A stretch of DNA of 41,226 bases from JAOZTV01 sp965371805 (GCA_965371805.1 CBDUZW010000046.1:1-41226); one strand, 5' to 3'; positions 25,737 to 34,841 are shown, counted from the stretch's first letter. Numbers and translations: made by a program. The notes: generated by a model not told the origin, from the letters alone.

Positions 25737-27029
25737 ATGATTAAATCTGTATTAAATTTTTTTTTTTTAGCTATAATTTTCATTTCACTATTAGTCTCCT
25801 GTACAAAAAATATTAAAAATGAAAAAAATAAAATTGTAAAAAAATCAATTCAAAAAGTTGAAAAAAAAGAAGTAAAATTAATTGAAAAAAAAGATATAAT
25901 AAAAAAAGGAGATACAATCATAAATCTTCTTAGAAATAAAGGTATGGACTATCAAACTGCATTTAAAATGTTTTCTGATGTAAAACCAGTTTTTGATTTA
26001 AGAAAACTGAATGTAGGGATGAAATATTCCTGTTTCTTTAATAAAGGAAATTTAATAAAATTTACATATCAGATAGATGATAATTCTTTTCTTCACATAT
26101 CAAATATGGAAAAGGTTTATAAGGGCTTTATTAAAAATATTCCCTATGAAATTAAAGAAGTTGTGATAACAGGAGAAATTGAGAGTTCTTTATTTGAGTC
26201 TATCCTGAAAAAGGGAGAGATGGCTGAACTTGCAGACCTTATGGCTTCTCTATATGAATATGATGTTGATTTTAATAGAGATTTGAGGAAAGGTGATAAG
26301 TACTCTTTACGAGTTGAAAAGCGGTTTTTACAAGGAGTGTTCAAAGGATATAATAGAATAATTGCAGCAGATTTTACACAAAAGAAACGCTCAATTAAAG
26401 TTGTTTTGTTTGAATCACCAGATGGTAAAATTGCATATTATCATCCTAATGGAGCAGCAGTAAAAAAAATGTTTTTAAGATCCCCGCTACCTTTTATGAG
26501 AGTAACATCAAGGTATGGAGTCAGAAAACATCCGGTATTAGGTTATTCTGCCAGGCATTATGGCATTGATCTTGGAGCCAGGAGAGGTACAAGTGTTAAG
26601 GTAACTGCAAGTGGTGTTGTTATCAAAGCTGGATATAATAGAATAAAAGGAAGATATGTTGAAGTTAGACATCCAAATAAATATATAACCCAGTATTTTC
26701 ATTTATCCGGTATAAAAAAAGGTGTCAGAGTTGGAGTAAGGCTAGTGCAGGGACAGCTAATAGGATATGTGGGTAATACAGGAAGGTCAACCGGTCCTCA
26801 TCTTCATTATGGGGTAAAGAAGGGTCGTAGGTTTATGAATCCTCTTAAATTGAAATCTCCAAAAAAGAATCCGGTAAAGAAAAAATATTTAGCTGCTTTT
26901 AAAAATCATTCTAAAAAGGTCCTTGATTCCCTATATAGAAAAAATGTTAAATTTAACTTAAAAGCAGAAATAATTGAAAGATTAAAACCTGTTTTAAATC
27001 CATTAAAGATTGTTTCAGGTATAAAATAA
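25737..27029 (+). CDS. M23-family peptidase lipoprotein
   Basis: 430-aa envelope protein. A lipoprotein signal peptide ends in LLVSC with Cys22 lipidated. A Lys-rich linker (about 23-56) leads to an OapA/LysM-like region (IKKGDTIINLLRNKGMDYQTAF) and then the M23 domain: H274 and D278 in RHYGIDLG, and H355-x-H357 in GPHLHYG complete the zinc and catalytic set, so it should be an active peptidoglycan endopeptidase. A Lys/Arg-rich C-terminus follows. The start lacks an SD, but a promoter puts the transcript start at the ATG and the signal peptide begins there. It is 22 bases upstream of the ClC gene. Confidence 0.88.
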   Translation: MIKSVLNFFFLAIIFISLLVSCTKNIKNEKNKIVKKSIQKVEKKEVKLIEKKDIIKKGDTIINLLRNKGMDYQTAFKMFSDVKPVFDLRKLNVGMKYSCFFNKGNLIKFTYQIDDNSFLHISNMEKVYKGFIKNIPYEIKEVVITGEIESSLFESILKKGEMAELADLMASLYEYDVDFNRDLRKGDKYSLRVEKRFLQGVFKGYNRIIAADFTQKKRSIKVVLFESPDGKIAYYHPNGAAVKKMFLRSPLPFMRVTSRYGVRKHPVLGYSARHYGIDLGARRGTSVKVTASGVVIKAGYNRIKGRYVEVRHPNKYITQYFHLSGIKKGVRVGVRLVQGQLIGYVGNTGRSTGPHLHYGVKKGRRFMNPLKLKSPKKNPVKKKYLAAFKNHSKKVLDSLYRKNVKFNLKAEIIERLKPVLNPLKIVSGIK

Positions 27030-27051
27030 TAAGATAAGGATAGAATACTAA

Positions 27052-29073
27052 ATGAAAAAAAGAATAAGTTTCTCTGAGATGGTCCGAACTTCAGACAATG
27101 CATTTATGATCGTTTTGCCAATGATAATCGGGTTATTAGGTGGCTTTGGAGCCATTGGGTTAAAATATTTAATACATTTTTTCCAGGATCTATTATGGGG
27201 TAATTATAATTATGATGGCTCTATCCTTAAAACAATACTTATCCCTACAGTTGGAGCATTTGTTGTCGGAATGATAATATATTTTTTCTCTAAAGAAGCT
27301 AAGGGACATGGAGTGCCGGAAGTAATGGAAGCAATAGCTTTGAGAAAGGGAGTTATTAGACCCAGAGTTGTCGTTTCCAAGGCAATATCTTCTTCTCTGA
27401 CAATTGCATCAGGTGGTTCTGTTGGACGTGAGGGACCTATTATTCAGATTGGATCCGCCATCGGATCCGTGCTGGGACAATTTTTTAAATTTTCAAAAGA
27501 CAGAATGCAGACTCTTGTAGGATGTGGAGCCGCGGCTGGTATTGCAGCTGCATTTAATGCCCCGATCGCAGGAGCTATTTTTGCAGTTGAAATAATTTTA
27601 AGAGATTTTACTGTTAGACAATTCACTCCCATTGTTATCGCTTCAGTTTCAGCTACGGTAGTTTCAAGAGCATTTTATGGTAATGTTGTCGCATTTACAG
27701 TTCCCAGTTATGAACTTGTAAATCCAGTAGAACTTATTCCTTATGCTGTCTTAGGTCTAATTGCAGGTTTAGTGGCAATATTATTTGTGAAAGTATTGTA
27801 TTTTTTTGAAGATATATTTGATGCAAAGAAGATTCCGGATTTTTATAAAACAGCTTTTGGCGGATTATTGGTTGGAATAATTGGATTATTCTTTCCTCAG
27901 ATATTTGGAGTAGGCTATGAGGCAATCGATCTGGCTTTAATAGGGCAAATGAGTTCCTGGTTATTGCTTGCTCTTATTTTTCTAAAAATTCTTGCATCTT
28001 CACTAACTCTTGGATCAGGCAGTTCAGGAGGGGTTTTTGCACCTTCTCTGTTTATTGGAGCAATGACAGGAGGGCTTTTTGGTACGGTTGTCCATAAGTT
28101 GTTTCCTACAATGACAGCGGGTTCAGGAGCATATGCTCTTGTTGCAATGAGTGCTGTTGTTGGAGCCTCAACGCATGCTCCAATTACTGCAATAATGATC
28201 ATTTTTGAAATGACAAATGATTATAAAATTATTCTACCCTTAATGATTGCTACGACAATTAGTAGTCTACTGACAACAAAACTTCAAAAGGGCTCTATTT
28301 ATACTTTAAAATTAATAAATAGAGGTGTTAACCTTCTCCAGGGTAGAGAGATAAATATATTAAAATCAATGAGAGTAAATGATCATCTGAGAAGTAATAT
28401 CGAACTGATCAAGTCAGATGCTTCAATGAAAGAAATAGTGGAACGGTTTATTAATTCCGATAGCAGGCATCTTTATTTAACTGATGATAATAATGATGTT
28501 GTTGGGAAAATTACTCAAAATGAATTAAGTACAGTTGCACCGGACTATGAAAACCTGAAGGGCATTATTGTTGCTCAGGATATTTCAACTCCAAATAATA
28601 CTATTGTTACTGATATGGATCATCTGGATTTTGTTATGAAGGAATTTGAAAAAGAGAATGTTGGAGAAATTCCAGTTGTGGCAGCGGATAATCCATCTAA
28701 GATCCTTGGAACAATCTGGAGAATCGATGTAATCGCTGCATATAATAAAGAAATTTTAAAGAGAGATCTTGTTGGTGAGGTTTCTCATCTAATGACAGCT
28801 TCCACCTATTCAAAAATAGTCGAAATTGCAGAAGGTTTATTCTTGCAGGAAATAGAAGTACCTGATGTTTTTATCGGGGAGAAAATCAGGGATATTGATG
28901 TAAGAAATAAATATAAAGTAGATATAGTTCTGATTAAGGACAACTCCAATAAAAGTAAAACAAAAAAACAAAAGGTCACATCCTTACCAGATAGCCAACA
29001 TATATTTCAAGAAGGTAACACTCTTTTAATCCTGGGTGAAAAAAAGAGAGTAGAGTATCTAAGCAGGTTATAG
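27052..29073 (+). CDS. ClC-family chloride channel or transporter with CBS and TrkA-C domains
   Basis: 673-aa membrane protein. The ClC core (about residues 18-430) has GHGVPEV at 85-91 (His where E. coli ClcA has the anion-binding Ser), GREGP at 125-129 with gating Glu E127, and GSGSSGGVFAPSLFIGAM near 322-339. In AVEIILRDF, E180 is followed by Ile where ClcA has its internal proton-pathway Glu. A CBS pair follows (about 445-565), then a TrkA-C/RCK-C-like domain (about 595-673, VFIGEKIRDIDVRNKYKVDI, then EGNTLLILG). CBS domains bind adenine nucleotides and TrkA-C binds small ligands in related transporters, so activity is probably ligand-regulated. It sits 8 bases before a glycosyltransferase gene. 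Confidence 0.92.
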   Translation: MKKRISFSEMVRTSDNAFMIVLPMIIGLLGGFGAIGLKYLIHFFQDLLWGNYNYDGSILKTILIPTVGAFVVGMIIYFFSKEAKGHGVPEVMEAIALRKGVIRPRVVVSKAISSSLTIASGGSVGREGPIIQIGSAIGSVLGQFFKFSKDRMQTLVGCGAAAGIAAAFNAPIAGAIFAVEIILRDFTVRQFTPIVIASVSATVVSRAFYGNVVAFTVPSYELVNPVELIPYAVLGLIAGLVAILFVKVLYFFEDIFDAKKIPDFYKTAFGGLLVGIIGLFFPQIFGVGYEAIDLALIGQMSSWLLLALIFLKILASSLTLGSGSSGGVFAPSLFIGAMTGGLFGTVVHKLFPTMTAGSGAYALVAMSAVVGASTHAPITAIMIIFEMTNDYKIILPLMIATTISSLLTTKLQKGSIYTLKLINRGVNLLQGREINILKSMRVNDHLRSNIELIKSDASMKEIVERFINSDSRHLYLTDDNNDVVGKITQNELSTVAPDYENLKGIIVAQDISTPNNTIVTDMDHLDFVMKEFEKENVGEIPVVAADNPSKILGTIWRIDVIAAYNKEILKRDLVGEVSHLMTASTYSKIVEIAEGLFLQEIEVPDVFIGEKIRDIDVRNKYKVDIVLIKDNSNKSKTKKQKVTSLPDSQHIFQEGNTLLILGEKKRVEYLSRL

Positions 29074-29080
29074 AGGAAAA

Positions 29081-30139
29081 ATGATTATAGAACAATTTTT
29101 ACCGGCTTTTCATTATGGTGATGCAATCGGTAATTCAACTTTAGCATTGCATGAATATCTGTTAAGTAAAGGAATAACAAGTAGAATAATTTCATTAACT
29201 ATTGACGAAAACATGGAAGAGTTTGCCGTTCCTTTTAAAGATTATATAGAGGATGAAAATTCAATTAAGATATTGCATTTTGCGATTCCTTCTGAATTAA
29301 CAGATTATTTTTTAAAGGCAAAGGGAAAAAAAGTTATGATTTATCATAATATTACACCTTCCGAGTTCTTTATTGATTATTCTGATGACCTTGTTAAATT
29401 TACTTTGGAGGGAAGAAAACATTTAGAGAGGTTAAATGATTGCTTTGATCTTTCTATTGCTGTCTCTAATTATAATGCTGATGAATTAAGAGAATTAAAC
29501 TATAAAAATGTAATTAAAATTCCTCTTATGATAGATCTTGATGATTATAAGCAACCTTTTAATAAACCTTTTTATGATCTTGTAAAAGATGATAGAAAAA
29601 ATATAATTTTTGTTGGAAGGATATCTCCTAATAAGAAAATTGAAGATCTAATAAAGGTACTTTTCTACTATAAAAAATATATTTCTCCATCTGTCCGTCT
29701 AATTATTGCCGGGAAAACAAATTCTTTGCCTAAATACTTTCAGGCAGTAAGAGATCTTGCTTCCAGGTTTTTATTAACATCAGAGGATATTCTCTTCACA
29801 GGCCATATTCCTTTTGATGAACTTCTATCTGTATATAAGCTTGGGGATGTATTTTTATCAATGAGTGAGCATGAGGGGTTTTGTCTGCCATTAATTGAAA
29901 GTAGTTTTTTTGAGGTCCCGGTAGTTGCATATAATGCAGGAGCTGTAAGTGAAACCCTTAATGGTTCAGGTTTGATCTTCAATAATAAGAAAACAGAGCT
30001 GGTTGCCGGATTACTGGAAAATGTGATTGAAAATAATGACATTAGAATGGAAATGAAAAGAAAGCAAAAAAAACTTATAGATGCATATTTGAAAGACTCA
30101 AAACCTGAAAAACTCTTTGAAGTTTTATCAAATTTATAA
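29081..30139 (+). CDS. Family 4 glycosyltransferase
   Basis: 352-aa GT-B glycosyltransferase. N-terminal domain opens IIEQFLPAFHYGDAIGNS; the C-terminal domain has NIIFVGRISPNKKIEDLI, RLIIAGKTNSLP, ILFTGHIPFDELLSVYKLGD and the donor-binding SEHEGFCLPLIESSFFEVP, the E-x7-E motif of GT4 enzymes. SD AGAGGA precedes the ATG. It starts 7 bases after the ClC stop and is separated by only 1 base from a second GT4 gene. The unrelated acceptor domain of the second enzyme suggests successive steps in a glycan or glycolipid; sugar and acceptor unknown. Confidence 0.9.
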   Translation: MIIEQFLPAFHYGDAIGNSTLALHEYLLSKGITSRIISLTIDENMEEFAVPFKDYIEDENSIKILHFAIPSELTDYFLKAKGKKVMIYHNITPSEFFIDYSDDLVKFTLEGRKHLERLNDCFDLSIAVSNYNADELRELNYKNVIKIPLMIDLDDYKQPFNKPFYDLVKDDRKNIIFVGRISPNKKIEDLIKVLFYYKKYISPSVRLIIAGKTNSLPKYFQAVRDLASRFLLTSEDILFTGHIPFDELLSVYKLGDVFLSMSEHEGFCLPLIESSFFEVPVVAYNAGAVSETLNGSGLIFNNKKTELVAGLLENVIENNDIRMEMKRKQKKLIDAYLKDSKPEKLFEVLSNL

Positions 30140-30140
30140 G

Positions 30141-31313
30141 ATGATTAGAGTTGGAATAGTTGTTCAAAGATATGGCAAAGATGTACTTGGTGGAGCAGAG
30201 ACACTTGCTAAAAATGTAGCTGAAAAATTAAATAGTTCTGGTTTTGATGTGACAGTTTTTACTACTGCTGCAAAAGACTATATCACTTGGAAGGATGAAT
30301 TTGAAATTGGAGAGTCCATCTTAAAAGGTGTTCTGATAAAAAGATATTCAGTAGCAAAAGAACGGAATATACAGGAATTTAATAAACTTTCAGATAAATT
30401 TTTTCATCCGGAAACAAAAAAAAGAGATGAGGGTGAATGGATAAGAGAGCAGGGACCTTACTCACCTGATCTAGTTTCGGGTTTACAGGAAAACCAGAAA
30501 GATATAGACGTTTTTATTTTTTTTACATATCTTTATTATACAACTGTAGAAGGTTTAAAAGCAGTTACAAAACCGGCTGTACTTTTCCCAACTGCACATG
30601 ATGAACTTCCCATCCATATGGAGCTTATGAGAGAAGTCTTTGATAGACCGGATTCTATTTTTTTTCTAACTGGTGCAGAAATGGAATTTATAAAAAAAAA
30701 ATTTGCTCCACCCAAAAAAATGGAACTAATCAGGACCGGTGTTTCATTCTCAGAAAATGTCAGGAAAGGTCTTTTTAGAAATAAATACTCACAATATTTC
30801 CCATATATTTTATATGCAGGTAGGATTGAAGCTGGAAAGGGCCTTGATACTGTTTTTAACTCTTTTCGGGAAATAAGAAAAAACATGCTTGTAGATCTTG
30901 TGTTGATAGGAAAAAAGCTTATGGATATACCTGATATTGAAGGTATAAAATATCTTGGTTATATTTCTGAAGAAGACAAACTTGATGCTTTTAAGGATGC
31001 GGTCCTTTCGATTCAGCCATCTCCCTATGAATCTTTATCTTTTACAACATTAGAGTCATTTTCACAGCGGACTCCAGTGCTTGTAAATAGAAAATCTGAA
31101 GTATTATTAGAACATGTTGAATTATCAGGTGGGGGATTATGCTATGATAATGAGGAACAGTTTGTAGAGAGTTTTGAAAAAATCCATAAAAATCCTAAAT
31201 TAAAAAGAAATATGGGTAATAAAGGTTATAAGTATCTTATATCTAATTTTTCCTGGGACATTGTTATGGAAAAAATAGATAAATCATTGCGAGCTTTGGT
31301 AAATATAGATTAG
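30141..31313 (+). CDS. Family 4 glycosyltransferase
   Basis: 390-aa GT-B glycosyltransferase. The start at 30141 (MIRVGIVVQRYGKDVLGGAE) is a classic GT4 opening with the nucleotide-sugar glycine loop GGAETLAKNVAEKL; an in-frame ATG at 30117 inside the preceding gene is rejected. C-terminal blocks are YILYAGRIEAGKGLDTVFNS, YLGYISEEDKLDAFKDA and PSPYESLSFTTLESFSQRTP, the acidic E-x7-E donor site. An unusual insertion around WKDEFEIGESILKG with many charged residues lies in the N-terminal domain. It follows the first GT4 after 1 base and its TAG stop shares its G with the GTG start of the next gene. Confidence 0.9.
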   Translation: MIRVGIVVQRYGKDVLGGAETLAKNVAEKLNSSGFDVTVFTTAAKDYITWKDEFEIGESILKGVLIKRYSVAKERNIQEFNKLSDKFFHPETKKRDEGEWIREQGPYSPDLVSGLQENQKDIDVFIFFTYLYYTTVEGLKAVTKPAVLFPTAHDELPIHMELMREVFDRPDSIFFLTGAEMEFIKKKFAPPKKMELIRTGVSFSENVRKGLFRNKYSQYFPYILYAGRIEAGKGLDTVFNSFREIRKNMLVDLVLIGKKLMDIPDIEGIKYLGYISEEDKLDAFKDAVLSIQPSPYESLSFTTLESFSQRTPVLVNRKSEVLLEHVELSGGGLCYDNEEQFVESFEKIHKNPKLKRNMGNKGYKYLISNFSWDIVMEKIDKSLRALVNID

Positions 31314-32440
31314 TGTTAATCCCCAAAGATATTTCAGATATTGCTAAAGTTTGCGCAGATTGTGGTAATTGCTTATATTCCTGTCCTGTTTATAATGCTG
31401 AACTTATTGAGCCTAATTCTCCGAGAGGAAAAGTTAATTTATTAAAGGGAATCATTAATGGAGAGTTATCTAATACATCTGAAAGCAAGAAATTTATATA
31501 TCAATGTCTTCTTTGCGGCAGTTGTGAAGACACTTGTACAAAAGGTGTGAAATTTTTAGATATGATGATCAATTATAGAGGAATTATATCCAAAAATAAA
31601 AAAATTCCCTTTTTGAAAAAAATTATATTATCTTTTTATCAATCATATTTCTATAAAAAAATGCTATTTATTATTGATATTCTAAAAAAGACTTCACTAA
31701 AAAAATTAATATTACTACCTGAAAGACAAAAAGCTGATCTAAAAAAATATTACTCAGAGGACCATAACAAGACTTATGATATATTGTTTTTCCCGGGTTG
31801 TGTATTAACTGATTTTTATCCTGAAATCATAGAAAAATCAATTAAATTTTTAGAAAAAAATGGTTTTTCAGTTTTATTACTTAAAAATCACTTATGTTGT
31901 GGATTCCCTCATCTTTCCCAGGGGTGGAAGGATAAATTTGATAAGTTAAAAACAGAAAATATAAATGTGTTTAAAAAGTATAATTTTAAGAATATTGTTA
32001 TTCCCTGTGGAACATGTACGATGACATTCAAAAATTATTATGGTTTTCATGATGATACTGAGATTTATGAAATAACAGATTTTATTTATAAGTTCATAAA
32101 AAATGCTAAATTGAATGATGAATTTAAAAATAACAGAAAAATAACTTATCACGATCCCTGTCATAATGTAAATTCTCTAAATATTATGGAGCAGCCAAGA
32201 TATTTTTTAAGACAGGCAGAACAAAATTTTGTAGATGATCAGTCAAAGCTGTGCTGTGGTTTTGGCGGTGTATTCTCTATTGGTTCCCCGTCAACATCAA
32301 AAAAAATATTAGAAAAAAAAAATGAAATTATTAAAGAAACTGGAGCAGATACAATAGTCACCTCATGTCCAGGATGTTATATGCAGCTAAAAGAAAATAT
32401 GGCTCAGGATGTGAAGTTTTTTACAGATCTATTCACTTGA
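31313..32440 (+). CDS. CCG-domain iron-sulfur oxidoreductase subunit (GlcF-like)
   Basis: 375-aa Fe-S protein. Two 4Fe-4S clusters are at C14-x2-C17-x2-C20-x3-C24 and C65-x2-C68-x2-C71-x3-C75. Two CCG domains follow, with NHLCCGFPHL and KLCCGFGGVFS, and PGCVLTDFYPEI and SCPGCYMQLKEN as the accompanying Cys blocks. The plan matches glycolate oxidase GlcF, lactate utilisation LutA and heterodisulfide reductase HdrD/B-type subunits. No flavin (GlcD/LutB-type) partner is adjacent, so the oxidised substrate cannot be named. It starts with GTG, overlapping the GT4 stop by 1 base, and ends the operon. Confidence 0.87.
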   Translation: MLIPKDISDIAKVCADCGNCLYSCPVYNAELIEPNSPRGKVNLLKGIINGELSNTSESKKFIYQCLLCGSCEDTCTKGVKFLDMMINYRGIISKNKKIPFLKKIILSFYQSYFYKKMLFIIDILKKTSLKKLILLPERQKADLKKYYSEDHNKTYDILFFPGCVLTDFYPEIIEKSIKFLEKNGFSVLLLKNHLCCGFPHLSQGWKDKFDKLKTENINVFKKYNFKNIVIPCGTCTMTFKNYYGFHDDTEIYEITDFIYKFIKNAKLNDEFKNNRKITYHDPCHNVNSLNIMEQPRYFLRQAEQNFVDDQSKLCCGFGGVFSIGSPSTSKKILEKKNEIIKETGADTIVTSCPGCYMQLKENMAQDVKFFTDLFT

Positions 32441-32596
32441 ATATAAATACTCTTCCAATAGAATATATCAAACCTGATCTCCCCTTAAGGATTTGCACAA
32501 ACAATCCGCTATGCTATTGCCTCTTAAGCATATTTATGACATAATACCTTTTACTTAATTTGTACTAATTTTGATATATTAAAAAAGGAGATAAGA

Positions 32597-33142
32597 ATGG
32601 TAGTTAAAAATGAAGATATAATTAAAGTACACTATACAGGAACGTTTGAAGATGGGGAGGTTTTTGATTCTTCAAAGGATAGGGACCCTCTAATATTTCA
32701 GACAAGTGTTGGTATGATGATACCCGGGTTTGATAAAGGTGTTATTGGGATGAAGATTGGAGATAAAAAGAAGATTACAGTTTCTGCAGCAGATGGTTAT
32801 GGAGAGATCGACCCAAATAGAGTTATAGAGATGACACTTGACAAGTTTCCAGAAGGACATAAACCGGAAATTGGAATGCATATGGAACTTGTAGATCAAA
32901 ATAAACATGTAGTACCTGCAGTAATTAAAGAAATTAAAAAAGATGCTGTTATTTTAGATGCGAATCATCCACTTGCCGGTAAATCAGTTGTTTTTGATGT
33001 AGAACTACTTGAGATTGGATGTGAAATGCCAGAACATCACCACCATCATGGTGAAGATGGTTGTGGATGTACAAGTCAAAAAAAAGAAGTTGAAGGCGAC
33101 GCATGTGACCAAAATGGTGGCTGTGGCGGTTGTGGTCATTAA
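32597..33142 (+). CDS. slyD: FKBP-type peptidyl-prolyl isomerase and metallochaperone
   Basis: 181-aa SlyD-type protein. FKBP domain opens DIIKVHYTGTFEDGEVFDSS and contains PGFDKGVIGMKIGDKK; the IF chaperone insertion lies around residues 70-125. The C-terminal tail is metal-binding: HHHHHGEDGCGC near 149-158 and CDQNGGCGGCGH at the end, as in the E. coli SlyD His/Cys-rich tail used for nickel delivery. SD AAAGGAG precedes the ATG. It stands alone between the Fe-S gene and the first HU gene. Confidence 0.92.
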   Translation: MVVKNEDIIKVHYTGTFEDGEVFDSSKDRDPLIFQTSVGMMIPGFDKGVIGMKIGDKKKITVSAADGYGEIDPNRVIEMTLDKFPEGHKPEIGMHMELVDQNKHVVPAVIKEIKKDAVILDANHPLAGKSVVFDVELLEIGCEMPEHHHHHGEDGCGCTSQKKEVEGDACDQNGGCGGCGH

Positions 33143-33248
33143 TCCCTCCAGGGAAAAGTTTAGATATAATTTTATCTATTAGAAATCACAGTATAAATCT
33201 ATAAATTATTTCGACTAAATTTTTTTTAAAATAATGTTGGTTTTTTTC

Positions 33249-33277
33249 TTGACTTTCTTGCTATAATTCATTATATT
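33249..33277 (+). promoter_or_regulatory. Promoter of the first HU gene
   Basis: TTGACT (33249-33254), 17 bp, TATATT (33272-33277). It gives a leader of about 36 bases containing SD TAGGAGA before the ATG at 33320. A second TATAAT lies at 33282-33287. Confidence 0.6.
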
Positions 33278-33319
33278 CATATATAATCAATAAAAAAAAA
33301 TTTTAGGAGAATATTAATT

Positions 33320-33592
33320 ATGAAAAAAAGTGAATTAGTAAGTGCAGTAGCAAAAAAAACAGGACTAACAGTAAAGGAAACTGAAGAAACAATCAATGGT
33401 CTTTTTGAAGAGATCACAAATGCTATGTCAAATAAAGACAAAGTAACTTTAGTTGGTTTTGGAACTTTCGGAACATCTGATAGAGCAGCAAGAGATGGCG
33501 TTAATCCAGCTACAGGTGAAAAAATTAAAATATCTGCAAGAACAGTACCAGTATTTAAGGCTGGAAAAGCTTTAAAAGAAAAAGTTAAATAG
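33320..33592 (+). CDS. HU/IHF-family DNA-binding protein
   Basis: 90-aa histone-like protein of normal family length. KKSELVSAVAKKTGLTVKE opens it, and the arm and signature region is VGFGTFGTSDRAARDGVNPA then TGEKIKISARTVPVFKAGKA. Both the beta-arm and dimer core appear intact, so it should bend and compact DNA. It is preceded by a consensus promoter and SD. A diverged paralog lies 1.4 kb away on the opposite strand. Confidence 0.95.
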   Translation: MKKSELVSAVAKKTGLTVKETEETINGLFEEITNAMSNKDKVTLVGFGTFGTSDRAARDGVNPATGEKIKISARTVPVFKAGKALKEKVK

Positions 33593-33775
33593 TACTTTTT
33601 TATATAACAGCAAAATTTGTAACAATCCTGAAAAATGTTTTTATACTATTTAAATAGAGTATATAAATAACTTGATTGGGATTGTTAGAAATTTTTATTT
33701 TGAATTTAATATTCATTGTCTGCTAAGGCAATATATTATTAAATATTAATTAGCTAAGAAGGAGTATATATTTCT
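33593..33775. other. Gap after the first HU gene with nested inverted repeats
   Basis: AACAATCC (33621-33628) and GGATTGTT (33679-33686) are complementary, and a perfect palindrome CTATTTAAATAG lies between them (33645-33656). They could fold the 66-base segment into one structure. No terminator-like T-tract follows. Confidence 0.35.
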
Positions 33776-34033
33776 ATGGATGTAATAGACTGGGTACTAA
33801 TTTATATTTATTCTTTAGCTCATATCCTGGGAAAATTCTTTCTTGATATATTGAATATGATTTTTAATTTTACCCCATTTCCCATTCAACTGATAGATCC
33901 AATAGGTTTTCTGATAATACTAACTGTTTTTGCAATGGTTGTACTTCTTTCTAGAAAAGTTGCAAAATGGATATTAATTATCAGCTGGATTTTTATCTTT
34001 TTTAAAATAACTTTGATTATATATAAAGGATGA
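33776..34033 (+). CDS. Small hypothetical membrane protein
   Basis: 85-aa protein with probable membrane segments at about 5-27, 42-58 and 65-83 and no recognised family. AAGGAG lies 11 bases before the ATG, a slightly long spacing. Overlaps the out-of-frame upstream part of the next ORF but ends 32 bases before that gene's chosen start. Function unknown. Confidence 0.6.
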   Translation: MDVIDWVLIYIYSLAHILGKFFLDILNMIFNFTPFPIQLIDPIGFLIILTVFAMVVLLSRKVAKWILIISWIFIFFKITLIIYKG

Positions 34034-34065
34034 CTGCTGTTTTTCTCATTTATCCGGGAGATAGT

Positions 34066-34566
34066 ATGAAAAAGTATATTTCGATAGTATGTGTTTTTAT
34101 TTTGTTAGTGCTATTTACTTCAGGCTGTAGAGAACATGGAACTATAAGCCTCTCGGAAATAGAGGAGAAGGATGGACTATATTACAGGATAAATGAGAAA
34201 AAACCTTTTACTGGCAAATTAATTGATTTTTATGGCGAAGATAAGAAGAAAATTGAGGAGTTTTATCAAGATGGTAAAATCGAGGGGAAATCTATATATT
34301 GGTATGATAATGGACAAATGAAATTTGATTTAACTCTGGAAAATGGGAATGGCAAAAAAATAGGCTGGTATAGAACAGGACAGAAAAAATACGAAGTTGG
34401 ATTTAGGGATTGGAAAGCCAATGGGAAATATATAGAATTATATAAAAGTGGAAAAAAAAAGTTCGAAGTTAATTATAAATCAGGAAAAGCAGATGGAAAG
34501 TTCACTGAATGGGAAGAGAATGGATGGATAAAGTCTGAAGGATATATGGAAAAGCAGAAAAAATAA
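34066..34566 (+). CDS. Lipoprotein with MORN/YwqK-type repeats
   Basis: 166-aa lipoprotein. The ATG at 34066 begins a signal peptide ending LFTSGC (Cys20 lipidated), and is preceded by SD GGGAGA; an in-frame ATG at 34030 is rejected because it would bury the signal peptide. The mature part has tandem MORN_2/toxin_YwqK-like repeats of about 20-23 residues: GKSIYWYDNGQMKFD, GKKIGWYRTGQKKYEV, GKYIELYKSGKKKFEV and GKFTEWEENGWIKSEG. Such repeats occur in surface and antitoxin-like proteins; no specific role is shown here. Confidence 0.82.
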   Translation: MKKYISIVCVFILLVLFTSGCREHGTISLSEIEEKDGLYYRINEKKPFTGKLIDFYGEDKKKIEEFYQDGKIEGKSIYWYDNGQMKFDLTLENGNGKKIGWYRTGQKKYEVGFRDWKANGKYIELYKSGKKKFEVNYKSGKADGKFTEWEENGWIKSEGYMEKQKK

Positions 34567-34569
34567 CAA

Positions 34570-34713
34570 TTATTTCATATAAAAAAAATATATATCTTCT
34601 AAAATTTTAATATCAACATCTAAATAATCAGCACTTTCTTCTAGTTTTTGTATTCTAGATTGCAAAACTGTTAAACACAATTTTTTACTATCATAAGCCA
34701 ATAATTTCTGGAA
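34570..34713 (-). pseudogene. Probable remnant of a small gene
   Basis: A 47-codon stretch ending in a stop with protein-like composition: AYDSKKLCLTVLQSRI, then QKLEESADYLDVDIKILEDI. It has no ATG start; the frame is closed by a stop just upstream and only TTG codons are available (34701). An adjacent frame (34701-34735) continues as MNLIPEIIG, consistent with one frameshift in a former gene. Family unknown. Confidence 0.35.
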
Positions 34714-34803
34714 TCAAATTCATTACTCTATATTCAAAAAAATGTAAAAAATCCAAAAAATTGGATAAACGTCCTATATGTTTGCGAAAATAAATTAATT
34801 TTC

Positions 34804-34832
34804 TTGACATTTTTTATATAGTATTATATATA
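34804..34832 (+). promoter_or_regulatory. Promoter reading toward the 3' end of the second HU gene
   Basis: Consensus TTGACA (34804-34809), 17 bp, TATATA (34827-34832) in a 408-base gap. It lies upstream of a 46-codon ORF at 34842 and points into the antisense of the second HU gene. Confidence 0.5.
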
Positions 34833-34841
34833 TATATAGAT

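Noticed and set aside
31313..32440. Naming the Fe-S protein GlcF or LutA
   Set aside because: The Cys and CCG pattern is shared by several complexes, and no flavoprotein partner gene is adjacent.
34821..34838. TA-rich run as a microsatellite
   Set aside because: It is short and is better explained as the -10 region of a consensus promoter.
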